From NCBI RefSeq assembly GCF_002979515.1, contig NZ_PCPA01000002.1, positions 62,001 to 126,000 of the forward strand: a stretch of 64,000 nucleotides of DNA. The letters run 5' to 3'. The notes beneath the pieces are model-generated. The model saw only the letters and a program-made list of their open reading frames with translations. It did no database searches and was not told the DNA's origin. This document shows, in pieces, positions 17,824 through 26,427 of this stretch. How positions within the stretch are numbered: position 1 is the stretch's first letter; each line of letters begins with the position of its first letter. Position numbers and translations under genes: made by a program. The DNA comes from Microbacterium sp. MYb54 (GTDB lineage: Bacteria; Actinomycetota; Actinomycetes; Actinomycetales; Microbacteriaceae).

Positions 17824-17844
17824 GAGCCGCGGCCGCACGCCTGA
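17803..17844. repeat. Perfect 21-bp tandem duplication over a stop codon
   Basis: Positions 17803-17823 encode E-P-R-P-H-A-stop at the end of the DUF2470 gene and are repeated without change at 17824-17844. The unit is a multiple of three, so readthrough would add the same six residues again. Recent slippage is the simplest cause. Confidence 0.85.
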
Positions 17845-17866
17845 CGACTCCGACTTCCCTCCGGGG

Positions 17867-17880
17867 TTAGGCAACCCTTA
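17867..17880. promoter_or_regulatory. Possible DtxR/IdeR iron box
   Basis: TTAGGCAACCCTTA, 11 bases before the heme oxygenase start, resembles half or more of the DtxR/IdeR consensus (TTAGGTTAGCCTAA-like). The match is imperfect. Iron control of a heme oxygenase would be expected in this phylum. Confidence 0.4.
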
Positions 17881-17890
17881 CACTTGCTTC

Positions 17891-18538
17891 ATGCCCGAGA
17901 TCCTCTCCTTCTCCGCCGCCCTGCGCGAGCGTTCGTCCGGATCGCACTCCCGCAGCGAGACCGCCGGCTTCATGTCCGACCTCCTGAAGGGCGAGGGTTC
18001 GCGCGAGGACTACATCTCCCTCGTCGCGCAGCACTACTTCATTTACGAGGCTCTCGAGGGCGCCGGCGAGCGGATGCGCCAAGATCCGGTGGCTGCGGTC
18101 TTCATCACCGACAAGCTCACCCGCCTCCCCGCCCTCGAGGCCGACCTCGAGTTCCTGCTCGGCCCGCAGTGGCGCGAGCAGATCGTGGCGCTGCCGACGA
18201 CGCAGCGCTACGTCGATCGCATCCGTCAGGTCGGTGCCACGTGGGCCGGCGGATTCGTCGCGCACCACTACACGCGCTACCTCGGCGACCTCTCCGGCGG
18301 CATCTTCATCGGCCGCGTGATGGCCCGTCGCTTCGGTTTCGAGACCAACGGCATCGGGTTCTACCTGTTCGACGACATCGCCGACCCGTCCGCCTTCAAG
18401 GACGTGTACCGCGAGCAGCTCGACGCCGCGCCGTGGGACGACGCCGAGCGTGAGCGTGTGATCGACGAGGTGCTCCTCGCCTACCGCTTCAACACCGAGC
18501 TGTTCGAAGACCTCGACCGCGCCCGCGCCGCCGCCTGA
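17891..18538 (+). CDS. Heme oxygenase (biliverdin-producing)
   Basis: A 215-residue HmuO-type heme oxygenase, which opens heme to biliverdin, CO and iron. The proximal heme histidine lies in SSGSHSRSETAGFM (His-19). The distal helix motif YLGDLSGGIFIG around residue 130 contains the flexible Gly-rich segment required for oxygen activation. Length is typical. The start ATG 17891 has no clear ribosome-binding site, so a leaderless transcript is possible. DUF2470 sits just upstream and a possible iron box overlaps the promoter, together suggesting iron acquisition from heme. Confidence 0.95.
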   Translation: MPEILSFSAALRERSSGSHSRSETAGFMSDLLKGEGSREDYISLVAQHYFIYEALEGAGERMRQDPVAAVFITDKLTRLPALEADLEFLLGPQWREQIVALPTTQRYVDRIRQVGATWAGGFVAHHYTRYLGDLSGGIFIGRVMARRFGFETNGIGFYLFDDIADPSAFKDVYREQLDAAPWDDAERERVIDEVLLAYRFNTELFEDLDRARAAA

Positions 18539-18562
18539 GCGCGGGCGGTCGCTGCCGAGAAA

Positions 18563-19957
18563 TCAACTCTTCGGCAGTTCGGGAGTCGACGCGGCGAGCC
18601 ATGCATCGCGCATGAACCGGCGCACGTCTTCGTCCACCCGGATGTCGCGGGGTCGCAGCGCGCGCGACAGGTACAGTCCCTCGAGTGAGGTCAGCCGGCT
18701 GAGGGCGACGTACGTCTGACCCGGCGCGAAGGCACCCGAACCGAGGTCGATGATCGCGCGTTCGTAGGTCTTTCCCTGCGACTTGTGGATCGTGACCGCC
18801 CAGGCCAGCCGCAGCGGGAACTGGGTGAACTCGGCGACCACGTCACGGGAGAGCTTCTTCGTGTTCTGGTCGTATGCGTACCGGAACCGTTCCCACACGG
18901 CAGGCTCGACGTCGACCTCTTCGCCGTCGATGTCGACGCGCACAGCTCCCCCGAGGATGCGTGTCACGGTGCCGATGGTGCCGTTCACCCAGCGGGGCGG
19001 CTCCCCCGACATGGCCGTGTCGTTGCGCAGGAACATCACCTGCGCGCCCACCTTCAGCTTCAGCTCGGACTCGGCAGGCAGCGAGGCCTCCCCCCGCCCG
19101 AAGTCGCCGCTGACCTCGGCGCGGGCGGTCTGCTCCTTACCCGGCAGTGCGACCAGGTGGCGACTGTTGATGCTGTTCACGATGCCGTTGCGGGTGGCGA
19201 GCGTGATCATCGGCACCTCGCCGGGCTCCGGCTCCGGAGGCGTGCGCGCACCCTGGGTGTTCAGCACCCCGGCGATCTCGGCGGTCACCCGGCCGTAGCG
19301 CACGGCGTTGAGCATCGACTTGAAGCCGTCGTCGGACTGCCGGTGGATCTGCACGAGCTCGCGCACGTGCAGCTCGGCGCGGGTGTCGACCTGGAACAGC
19401 CCCTCCTGGTCCGAGATGCCGGATCCTCCGGCCCACACCTTCGCGTCGAAGAACCAGAACGACCGGTAGTGGTCCTGCACGTAGCGTGCTTCGTCGCCCC
19501 GGGGTGGGACGGGCGCCAGCTGATACGGGTCGCCGAACATGATGACCTGCACCCCGCCGAACGGTTCCCCCCTGCGGCCTCTGGCCTGGCGCAGCGAACG
19601 GTCGATCGCATCCATCAGATCGGCGTTGACCATCGAGATCTCATCGATCACGAGCGTCTCGATCGCGTTCAGGATGCGGCGGGTCGCGTCGTTCTGGTCG
19701 ATGTCGGCGTCGCCGATCAGACCGATCGGCAGACGGAAGAGCGAATGGATCGTCTGGCCCTCGACGTTGAGTGCCGCGACACCGGTCGGTGCGCAGATCG
19801 CGATCTGCTTCTTCGTGTGCCACGCGAAGTGCTGCAACAGCGTCGATTTGCCGGTGCCGGCTCGCCCGGTGATGAACACGTGCTCGCCGGTGTCCTCGAT
19901 GAGCCGGAACAGCTCTTGCTGCTCGTCGGACAGGGCGGGAAGGGACACGGTTCTCAC
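18563..19957 (-). CDS. PIF1-like SF1B DNA helicase
   Basis: A 464-residue superfamily 1B helicase. Motif I is GRAGTGKSTLLQHF near residue 31, motif Ia is APTGVAALNVEGQTIHSLF, and the Walker B DEISM lies in TLVIDEISMVNADLMDAID. MFGDPYQLAPV is motif III. The C-terminal VTIHKSQGKTYERAIIDLG and YVALSRLTSLEGLYL are motifs V and VI. The stop is convergent with heme oxygenase. PIF1 family members unwind G-quadruplexes and R-loops; this is a short bacterial form without an extra nuclease domain. The start is GTG 19957. Confidence 0.92.
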   Translation of the reverse strand: MRTVSLPALSDEQQELFRLIEDTGEHVFITGRAGTGKSTLLQHFAWHTKKQIAICAPTGVAALNVEGQTIHSLFRLPIGLIGDADIDQNDATRRILNAIETLVIDEISMVNADLMDAIDRSLRQARGRRGEPFGGVQVIMFGDPYQLAPVPPRGDEARYVQDHYRSFWFFDAKVWAGGSGISDQEGLFQVDTRAELHVRELVQIHRQSDDGFKSMLNAVRYGRVTAEIAGVLNTQGARTPPEPEPGEVPMITLATRNGIVNSINSRHLVALPGKEQTARAEVSGDFGRGEASLPAESELKLKVGAQVMFLRNDTAMSGEPPRWVNGTIGTVTRILGGAVRVDIDGEEVDVEPAVWERFRYAYDQNTKKLSRDVVAEFTQFPLRLAWAVTIHKSQGKTYERAIIDLGSGAFAPGQTYVALSRLTSLEGLYLSRALRPRDIRVDEDVRRFMRDAWLAASTPELPKS

Positions 19958-20061
19958 AGAGGCAGCGGACGGACAGGGCGCTCGTCCATGCTACGGCCCG
20001 GCATCCGCACACGGCCGCCGACGCTCGGCGTCCCCCCAGGACGCCCTTCTAGACTGACGCC

Positions 20062-21132
20062 ATGGACCGGGCCCGTGCGAGCGCGCCCCGGCGTGCGCGC
20101 CTGGGGGTCGATCTGGCGATGCTCGCCGTCATCGGCCTGGTGCTCGTCGCAGCCCTCGGGGCCGGCGGAGCCACGCTGTACCAGCAGTTCTACGGTCCGT
20201 CCGCGTTCGTGGTCCGCTACCTCGACCTGCTCTCGAACGGTCAAGCCGCCGATGCGCTGCGCGTGCCGGGCGTCGCGATCGACCGCGAGACCCTCGACAA
20301 GGCCGGCATCGACCCGGCCGCATCCGAGGCGATGCTCCGTCGCGCAGCCCTCGCGCCGCTGACCGACGTGAAGGTGGAATCCGAGAAGCCCGCAGACGGA
20401 GGCACCGCCGTCACCGTCAGCTACCACGCCAGCGGCCACCCCGGCACGAGCACATTCCTGATCGAGCAGGACGGTTGGGCCGGAGTGACCCCCAACTGGC
20501 GCTTCACCACCAGCCCTCTGGCCGTGGTGGATCTCACCGTGCGCGGTGCCGACAGGTTCGCGGTGAACGGGTTCGAAGTCGATCGGCGCCAGGTCTCGGT
20601 CGACGGCGCAGATGCCGTCGCCCTCGAACCGCTGCCTCTGCTCGTCTTCACGCCGGGGCTCTACGCCGTGACCGTCAAGACGCCGATCTCGACAGCATCC
20701 GGCCACGGAGTGCTCGCCGACACCCCTCTCGCCGTCACGCCGCTCGATGTGCAGACGCAGCCCACCAGCGACTTCATCGACGTCGTGCAGGAGCGCGTCG
20801 AGGAGTTCCTCACCGAGTGCACGACCCAGGAGGTGCTCCAGCCGACCGCCTGCCCCTTCGGGCTGCGAGTCACCAATCGGCTCTCCTCATCGCCGAAGTG
20901 GTCGATCCCGGAGCAGCCCGAGGTCACGGTCACCCCCGACGGCGGCCAGTGGCAGATCCCGACGACAGATGCCGTCGCACACGTCGACGTCGAGATCCGC
21001 TCCCTGTTCGACGGCAAGACCCAGCCTCTGTCGGAAGACGTGCCGTTCCAGCTCGCCGGCACGATCGCGATCCTGCCGGACGGTTCTGCCTCGATCAGGA
21101 TCGGTTCCCCCGGCGAACCCCCCGTCAACTGA
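20062..21132 (+). CDS. Membrane-anchored hypothetical protein
   Basis: A 356-residue protein with a basic N-terminus and a single membrane helix (about residues 15-40, LGVDLAMLAVIGLVLVAALG), leaving a 310-residue extracytoplasmic part. This part is beta-rich, with a repeated 'PLAVVDLTVRGADRFAVNGF' style. A pair of cysteines (ECTTQEVLQPTACPFG, near residue 257) may form a disulfide. I see no catalytic motif. It stands alone between the divergent PIF1 helicase and the convergent CopD/CtaG gene. Confidence 0.8.
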   Translation: MDRARASAPRRARLGVDLAMLAVIGLVLVAALGAGGATLYQQFYGPSAFVVRYLDLLSNGQAADALRVPGVAIDRETLDKAGIDPAASEAMLRRAALAPLTDVKVESEKPADGGTAVTVSYHASGHPGTSTFLIEQDGWAGVTPNWRFTTSPLAVVDLTVRGADRFAVNGFEVDRRQVSVDGADAVALEPLPLLVFTPGLYAVTVKTPISTASGHGVLADTPLAVTPLDVQTQPTSDFIDVVQERVEEFLTECTTQEVLQPTACPFGLRVTNRLSSSPKWSIPEQPEVTVTPDGGQWQIPTTDAVAHVDVEIRSLFDGKTQPLSEDVPFQLAGTIAILPDGSASIRIGSPGEPPVN

Positions 21133-21150
21133 CGCGGACGCGCCCCGGCA

Positions 21151-21184
21151 TCACCGGCCGCCTCACCGGCCGCCTCACCGGCCG
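21151..21184. repeat. 12-bp tandem repeat
   Basis: TCACCGGCCGCC occurs twice in tandem (21151-21162, 21163-21174), followed by TCACCGGCCG to 21184. The repeat runs from the intergenic space into the last codons of the CopD/CtaG gene, where it also supplies the stop codon. Likely slippage DNA. Confidence 0.7.
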
Positions 21185-23184
21185 TCGCGCTCGCGGCGTT
21201 GATCGCGCTCAGCGAGGGCGGCGAGCTTCGCGTTGTACTCCTCGAGCTCAGCATCCCCCGTCCGGTCGGCATGCCGATCCGTCTGACGCTGGAGCTTCGT
21301 GTCGCTGCGGCTCCACTGGATCGCCACCGTGATCGCGAGGATCAGGGTGGGGATCTCGCCGATCGACCAGGCGATGCCGCCGCCGATGTACTGGTCCTCC
21401 ATCGGAGAGGCACCCCAGTCTCGTCCCATCGCCCCGAACCAGTCGGCGACCATGAGCCCCTCCTGCATCATGATCGCGATGCCGAAGAATGCGTGCATCG
21501 CCATGACGGCGATCAGGGTGATCAGACGACCGGGGTAGGGCAGCCGGTAGGGCACCGGGTCGGCGCCGATCAGGCTCATCACGAACAGATAGCCCGAGAT
21601 CAGGAAGTGGATGACCATCCACTCGTGGCCGAGGTGCTCGAACATCGACCAGCGCACGAGGTCGGTGAAGTAGAAGGCCCACAGCGACAGGATGAAGATC
21701 GCGGCAGCGACGAACGGATGCGTGACCACGCGGGCGAACGGCGAGTGCACGGCCCACATGATCCACTCGCGGCCACCTCGGGTGCCGTCGTCGCGCTTGT
21801 GGATCGCGCGCAGCGCCAGCGTGATCGGGGCGCCGGAGACCATCAGCAGCGGGATCGCCATCGACAGCATCATGTGGCCCATCATGTGGATGCTGAACAG
21901 GTACTCCTGGTACGCGTTGAGCGGCCCGCTGGTCACCCAGACCAGCATCAGCATTCCGAGCACCCAGAACACGGTGCGATGGATCGGCCAGCGGTCGCCG
22001 CGCAGTCGCAGGCGTCGTACACCGGCGAGGTAGAAGAACAGGCCGAAGCCCGCAGCCACGAGCCAGAGCACGTCGAAGTCCCAGGCGGTGAACCAGCGCT
22101 CGAGTGTCAGCTCCGGAGGCAGCGTCGCGCCGGTGAGGATCTGCGCGGGGGTCTGCGCGAAGGCGGCGACCTCTCCGGTCGGCGGAGGCGTGCGCGCGAG
22201 CGCTGCGGCGGCACCGGAGGCGAGTCCCATCAGAGCGACCTCGCACAGGACGAGGAGCCAGAACCAGCCGGCCGCGCGCTGCCCTGAGAGTTTGGGGATG
22301 AGGCGGGCGCGGTACCAGGCCCCCAGCAGCCCCATACCGCTCAGCAGCACGACCTTGGCGAGCACGATCCAGCCGTAGGGCGTGGTCCACAGGGCATCCC
22401 AGCTCCCGACGGCGACGATCGAGCGCGTGATGCCGGAGAAGGCGACCACGGCGAATGCGGCGATGGCGAGCGACGAATAGCGTGCGACGAGCCGTGCGGG
22501 GTCGACGTCGCCCCGCCCGCGAAGGAGCACGAGAAGCAGCAGACCGCCGAGCCAGACAGCAGCACCGATCGTGTGCAGCAGGATCGAGTTGACGGCCATG
22601 TTGTGCCCGGCGAGGTCGCCGGCGTGGCCCTGCGTCGCAAGCGGGAGGAAGGATGCCGCCGCGAGCAGCGCCGTGATGAGCGTGGGAGTCCACGAACGCC
22701 ACGCGAACGCGAGCACCGTGATGATCGCACCGAAGATGGTGGTGATGAGCCAGGACTGACCCAGCGGCAGCTCCAACAGGAAGCGGCCGAGCTGCGTGCC
22801 GAACTCACGCTCGATGCTGAGCTTCGGGTTGAAGGCCGCCATGAACGCGAGGAACCCGGCGAGGCCGGCAGAGACCGTGAAGACGGCAGCACCCACCGAG
22901 GCGATGTTCAGGGCTGCGTCGAACGACCGCTCGCCGGCGCGGAGGCCGAACAGTGCGAGGACGAGGGAGCCGAGCATGACCGCGCCCGAGATGTTCATGA
23001 CGAGCTTGGCGACCGGCGTGCCCCAGAGCACGAACGGCCCCGGGTCCTGCAGGAGCGGCGGCTTGGCACCTCCGCCGACGAGGAGCGCCAGCACCAGCGC
23101 CACCAGGGCCGCAGCGAGCAGGATGATGACTCCGGCGACTCGATACGTCGAAAGCCGACTCGTCGACTCGCTGCGGGAACTCAC
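21175..23184 (-). CDS. CopD/CtaG fusion, copper and cytochrome oxidase assembly
   Basis: A 669-residue polytopic protein joining two families. The N-terminal half (about residues 1-330) is CopD-like, with eight hydrophobic helices and conserved HNMAVNSILLHTIGAAVWLGG. The C-terminal half (340-640) is CtaG (caa3-type oxidase assembly), with EYLFSIHMMGHMMLSMAIP and the histidine pair near FEHLGHEWMVIHFLISGYLF. Together they are thought to deliver copper to the CuB centre of cytochrome oxidase. The fusion is common in Actinomycetota. The final residues are charged. It is separated from the upstream HU gene by a strong terminator. Confidence 0.93.
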   Translation of the reverse strand: MSSRSESTSRLSTYRVAGVIILLAAALVALVLALLVGGGAKPPLLQDPGPFVLWGTPVAKLVMNISGAVMLGSLVLALFGLRAGERSFDAALNIASVGAAVFTVSAGLAGFLAFMAAFNPKLSIEREFGTQLGRFLLELPLGQSWLITTIFGAIITVLAFAWRSWTPTLITALLAAASFLPLATQGHAGDLAGHNMAVNSILLHTIGAAVWLGGLLLLVLLRGRGDVDPARLVARYSSLAIAAFAVVAFSGITRSIVAVGSWDALWTTPYGWIVLAKVVLLSGMGLLGAWYRARLIPKLSGQRAAGWFWLLVLCEVALMGLASGAAAALARTPPPTGEVAAFAQTPAQILTGATLPPELTLERWFTAWDFDVLWLVAAGFGLFFYLAGVRRLRLRGDRWPIHRTVFWVLGMLMLVWVTSGPLNAYQEYLFSIHMMGHMMLSMAIPLLMVSGAPITLALRAIHKRDDGTRGGREWIMWAVHSPFARVVTHPFVAAAIFILSLWAFYFTDLVRWSMFEHLGHEWMVIHFLISGYLFVMSLIGADPVPYRLPYPGRLITLIAVMAMHAFFGIAIMMQEGLMVADWFGAMGRDWGASPMEDQYIGGGIAWSIGEIPTLILAITVAIQWSRSDTKLQRQTDRHADRTGDAELEEYNAKLAALAERDQRRERDGR

Positions 23185-23220
23185 CCCTCCAGCCTAGGCG
23201 CGTCAGGCGGGGAGAAAGCA

Positions 23221-23256
23221 CGAAGGCCGCCCCCGTCGAAACGGGAGCGGCCTTCG
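23221..23256 (-). terminator. Intrinsic-like terminator after HU gene
   Basis: CGAAGGCCGC pairs with GCGGCCTTCG (10 bp), continuing with CCCGT/ACGGG around a CGAA loop, to give a 36-base hairpin. On the minus strand it is followed by TGCTTTCTCCCC. It lies 16 bases after the HU stop and so ends HU transcription before CopD/CtaG. Confidence 0.8.
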
Positions 23257-23272
23257 AAGAGGTGCGCTCTGA

Positions 23273-23560
23273 TTACTTGACGGCAGCCTTGAGCTTGGAA
23301 CCAGCGGTCACCTTGACGCGCTTGCCGGCCGGGATCTTGATCTCGGCGCCGGTCTGCGGGTTGCGGCCCGTGCGAGCAGCGGTGTCGACCTGCTCGAAGG
23401 AGATCCAGCCCGGGATGGAGACCTTGCTGCCCTTGGCAACAGCGTCGGAGACCGTGGCGAACAGCGAGTCGAGGACACCGGAGACGGTGGCCTGGCTCTG
23501 GCCCGTGGCGCTTGCGATGCTCGCGACGAGCTCGGTCTTGGTGATGGACTTGTCAGCCAT
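23273..23560 (-). CDS. HU family DNA-binding protein
   Basis: A 95-residue histone-like protein that bends and compacts DNA. The N-terminal MADKSITKTELVASIASATG helical pair is present, and the DNA-binding arm region around TGRNPQTGAEIKIPAGK contains the intercalating-proline site (RNPQTG). The C-terminus KLKAAVK is short, without the long lysine-rich tail of mycobacterial HupB. The start is ATG 23560 with GGAGG five bases upstream. A strong hairpin follows. It is expected to be highly expressed. Confidence 0.96.
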   Translation of the reverse strand: MADKSITKTELVASIASATGQSQATVSGVLDSLFATVSDAVAKGSKVSIPGWISFEQVDTAARTGRNPQTGAEIKIPAGKRVKVTAGSKLKAAVK

Positions 23561-23742
23561 GTCATCCTCCAGCGACGAGATCCCGTCGCATCGTTGTGGG
23601 TATCGGAGCGGATGCTCCTGGTCTAGCGACCGCCTCGAATGTACCAACCACCACCCTCATTTCCGCGTCATTTCGCGGGTTTTGGGCAATTACTGGGCGT
23701 GTCGCGTCACTTTTGTCACTCCAGTCACAGAAACGAGGGCGC

Positions 23743-24324
23743 TCAGCGGGGTCGGTGCGCCTCGATCACGGCGCCGGAAGTGCGCTCGAATGCCGGCGCA
23801 ACGCGTTCTTCCCCGTCGAGATAGCCCCCGACGAGAGCCGCATCCCGCAGCAGCACGAGAGAGGCGGCGACCTCTTCCGGGCGCTCCAGCCCCGCCGTCT
23901 CGGCGACCTTCTGCAGCGTGGAGCGGAACCACTCCCGGTGCTCGTCGATGAGACGGCGCACGGAACCTTCGGCATCCGGATACTCGGCGGCCGCGTTGAT
24001 GAACGGGCAGCCGCGCGTGTGCCGCTCGCGGATGTCGGCGGCGATGCCCTGAACCACCGCGCCGAGCAGGGCATCAGGATCGGTCACGGCTTCGCCCGCC
24101 TCCGCGAACATCGCGCGCAGCATCTCGTCCTCCTGCGCGAGGTAGGCGAGCACGAGGTTCTCCTTGCCGCCGAACTGCTTGTAGAGCGTGGCGCGGGTGA
24201 CGCCTGCCTCCTCGATCACACGGTCGACGCCGACCGTGTGGATGCCCTCCTCGTAGAAGAGGCGGGTGGCGGCGTCGATCAACCGGGTGCGGGCGGGGCT
24301 GGGGCGCTTCGTCGTGGTGTTCAT
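23743..24324 (-). CDS. TetR/AcrR family regulator
   Basis: A 193-residue TetR repressor. The HTH occupies residues 12-57: ARTRLIDAATRLFYEEGIHT, then VDRVIEEAGVTRATLYKQFG with the recognition helix. The C-terminal part contains a Cys in RERHTRGCPFINAAAEYP, a common feature of the TetR_C_6-like branch. It is divergent from the alpha/beta hydrolase gene at 24477, and the gap has a TetR-type palindrome at 24406-24421. It probably represses the hydrolase and itself. Confidence 0.92.
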   Translation of the reverse strand: MNTTTKRPSPARTRLIDAATRLFYEEGIHTVGVDRVIEEAGVTRATLYKQFGGKENLVLAYLAQEDEMLRAMFAEAGEAVTDPDALLGAVVQGIAADIRERHTRGCPFINAAAEYPDAEGSVRRLIDEHREWFRSTLQKVAETAGLERPEEVAASLVLLRDAALVGGYLDGEERVAPAFERTSGAVIEAHRPR

Positions 24325-24405
24325 GATTGTCCTTCCTCATCGTGGCATCCGAACCGCGGCTTCCGTTCGACGACTTCACGACTTTCGGGAATACGTTGCG
24401 GTAGA

Positions 24406-24421
24406 TAGAACGTTCGGTCTA
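24406..24421. promoter_or_regulatory. Probable TetR operator
   Basis: TAGAACGTTCGGTCTA is a near-perfect palindrome (one mismatched pair) of the TAGAccG..CGgtCTA kind used by many TetR repressors. It sits between the TetR gene and the hydrolase gene and overlaps where the hydrolase promoter should be. Confidence 0.7.
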
Positions 24422-24476
24422 CTATCAGCGTAACGCACTCCCGAGCAGTGGGAGCCGAACCAGAGAGCAGAAGATC

Positions 24477-25304
24477 ATGAACAGCACCGACAAGACCCCG
24501 ATCGTCCTCATCCACGGCCTGTGGATGACGCCGGCGAGCTGGAACACCTGGGCCGAGCGCTTCCGCGCCGAGGGTCACGAGGTGATCGTCCCGGGGTGGC
24601 CCGGCATCGACGACCGCTCTGTCGAAGACATCCGCCGCGACCCGTCTGCGCTCAAGGGCATCGGCCTGAAGCAGATCGTCGACCACTACGAGCGCATCAT
24701 CCGCGCCCTCCCCGTCAAGCCGATCATCATGGGCCACTCCTTCGGCGGCGTCATCACCCAGATGCTCGCAGACCGCGGCGTCGGAGCCGCCTACGTGGGC
24801 GTGGCACCGGGACAGACCGCGGGCATCACGACCCTCCCGCTGTCGACGCTGTGGACCGGCACCCCTATCCTGTCGAACCCGTTCGGGCGCAACGGCGCGA
24901 AGCCCCTGTCGAAGCGCCACTTCCACTTCACGTTCGGCAACGATCTGAGCCGCGCCGAGTCCGACCAGCTCTGGGAGGAGTACGCGGTGAACTCCTACAA
25001 CCGGGTGTTCTTCGAAGGCGTGGCATCCGCTTTCAACGAGAAGGGCGGCGTCACGCACGTCGACTACGCCCGCACCGACAGGGCTCCCCTCTATGTGATC
25101 ACGGGCGAGATCGACCACGTCGTGCCGCCGGCCATCGGTCGCGCGATCGCCCAGAAGTACCGCTCCACCGGAAGCCCCGCCGTCGTGGACTACAAGGAGT
25201 ACTCCGGGCGCACGCACCGTCTGGTCAGCCAGGACGGCTGGGAAGAGATCGCCGATGACGCCCTCGGCTGGGCCGTCGCGCACACCACCACCCCCGTCGC
25301 GTGA
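24477..25304 (+). CDS. Alpha/beta hydrolase
   Basis: A 275-residue alpha/beta-fold hydrolase. The oxyanion region LIHGLWMTPASWN is near residue 11. The nucleophile elbow GHSFGG puts the catalytic serine at residue 88. A candidate acid lies in VITGEIDHVVPP, and a catalytic His in GRTHRLVSQDGW near the C-terminus. No signal peptide is seen, so it is cytoplasmic. It is controlled by the divergent TetR gene. Substrate unknown; esterase or lactonase activity is plausible. Confidence 0.92.
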   Translation: MNSTDKTPIVLIHGLWMTPASWNTWAERFRAEGHEVIVPGWPGIDDRSVEDIRRDPSALKGIGLKQIVDHYERIIRALPVKPIIMGHSFGGVITQMLADRGVGAAYVGVAPGQTAGITTLPLSTLWTGTPILSNPFGRNGAKPLSKRHFHFTFGNDLSRAESDQLWEEYAVNSYNRVFFEGVASAFNEKGGVTHVDYARTDRAPLYVITGEIDHVVPPAIGRAIAQKYRSTGSPAVVDYKEYSGRTHRLVSQDGWEEIADDALGWAVAHTTTPVA

Positions 25305-25399
25305 CGCGCGAGTTCAGGCGAACACGCGAGAACAGGCACCCTCGTGGCCGACTCGCCTGATGCCGCGCGGTCGCCTGAGCCGGCGCGGGATCGCGATGG

Positions 25400-25447
25400 C
25401 CGGGTACGCGAAAGGGGCGAGGATCCGAAGGTCCTCGCCCCTTTCGC
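25400..25447 (-). terminator. Terminator hairpin, copy 1 of a 47-bp repeat
   Basis: A hairpin with 16-bp arms (GCGAAAGGGGCGAGGA / TCCTCGCCCCTTTCGC) lies five bases beyond the pxpC stop. Positions 25400-25446 match 32658-32704 except at one base (G25431 versus A32689). It is therefore both a terminator and one of a pair of dispersed repeats flanking the pxp-permease block. Confidence 0.8.
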
Positions 25448-25452
25448 TGCTC

Positions 25453-26427
25453 TCAGAGTCCACCCAGCGACTCGACGGCAGCGAGGATCCTCCGCCTACG
25501 CTCACCGCGCGCGATGAGAGCTTCGTCCATGGACACCGGAAGGAACCTCACCTTCACTCCCGGCGCGGCACGTGCCAGGAGATCCATGTCTGCCGAGATC
25601 ACGGTTGCCACCATCGCATACCCGCCGCCGGATACCGCGTCACGGTGCAGGACGATCGGCTGCGTCCCCCCGGGGATCTGGATCGACCCCACGGCATATC
25701 CGGCATCGACGATGTTCGACGGGTCCTGTCCGGCGCCGAACGGTTGATCCCGCTCGCGCCATTCCACCCCCGGTCCGTCGAACCGCAGTCCCATCCGGTC
25801 GGCCATCGGGGTCAACGTCCACTCTTCTTCGACGAGACGGCGCACGCCCTCCTCCGTCAACAGATGGTCGTAGAGCCCCAGGACGACCCGCACCGCGAGC
25901 GTACGCTCGAACACCGGCCGATACTGCGGCGCGAGCGAAGCCACCGGCGGCAGCGGCTGCAATGCCACACCGACGGGCAGCTCGTCGCCGGCTGCTGCCG
26001 CTCGTCCGCCGACCCCGCCGATCGCCCCGATCACGTAGGTCGAGCGACTGCCCAGCACGACAGGGACGTCGATGCCGCCGCGGACCGCGATCCAGAACTT
26101 CGTTCCGGCGCCGATCACCCCGAACGAGAGGGTGTCCCCCGCCTCGAGGGCGAGCCGCGACCACTCATCGCGCGGCTCCCCGTTGACGAGCACCGGCACC
26201 GGGGCACCGGCGACAGCCACGACGACGGGCTCCGTCGCCCGCAGCACCGGTCCGATGTACGTGCATTCGAGCACGGCGGCGGATGCCGGGTTGCCGACCA
26301 GGGCGTTCGCGAACCGCGCCGATTCCTGATCCATCGAGCCGCCCTGAGGGAAGCCGAGACTGTAGTAGCCCTGCCGCCCCTCGTCCTGCACGGTCGTCTG
26401 GAGTCCTGGCTGCACCACTTCAAGCAT
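25453..26427 (-). CDS. pxpC: 5-oxoprolinase subunit C, biotin-dependent carboxyltransferase-like
   Basis: A 324-residue PxpC/KipA family protein. The N-terminus LEVVQPGLQTTVQDEGRQG with SLGFPQGGSMDQESARFANALVGNP is the family signature (pGl.ttvQD.GR.G). PxpC and PxpB form the ATP-dependent enzyme, with PxpA, that opens 5-oxoproline to glutamate. It overlaps the end of pxpB by eight bases, so the two are translationally coupled. It is the last gene of the pxpA-accB-accC-pxpB-pxpC operon, and a strong hairpin follows. Confidence 0.93.
   Translation of the reverse strand: MLEVVQPGLQTTVQDEGRQGYYSLGFPQGGSMDQESARFANALVGNPASAAVLECTYIGPVLRATEPVVVAVAGAPVPVLVNGEPRDEWSRLALEAGDTLSFGVIGAGTKFWIAVRGGIDVPVVLGSRSTYVIGAIGGVGGRAAAAGDELPVGVALQPLPPVASLAPQYRPVFERTLAVRVVLGLYDHLLTEEGVRRLVEEEWTLTPMADRMGLRFDGPGVEWRERDQPFGAGQDPSNIVDAGYAVGSIQIPGGTQPIVLHRDAVSGGGYAMVATVISADMDLLARAAPGVKVRFLPVSMDEALIARGERRRRILAAVESLGGL

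Noticed and set aside
18785..20362. 525-codon plus-strand frame over the PIF1 helicase
   Set aside because: Opposite face of a helicase with all motifs, then runs into the next gene in another frame.
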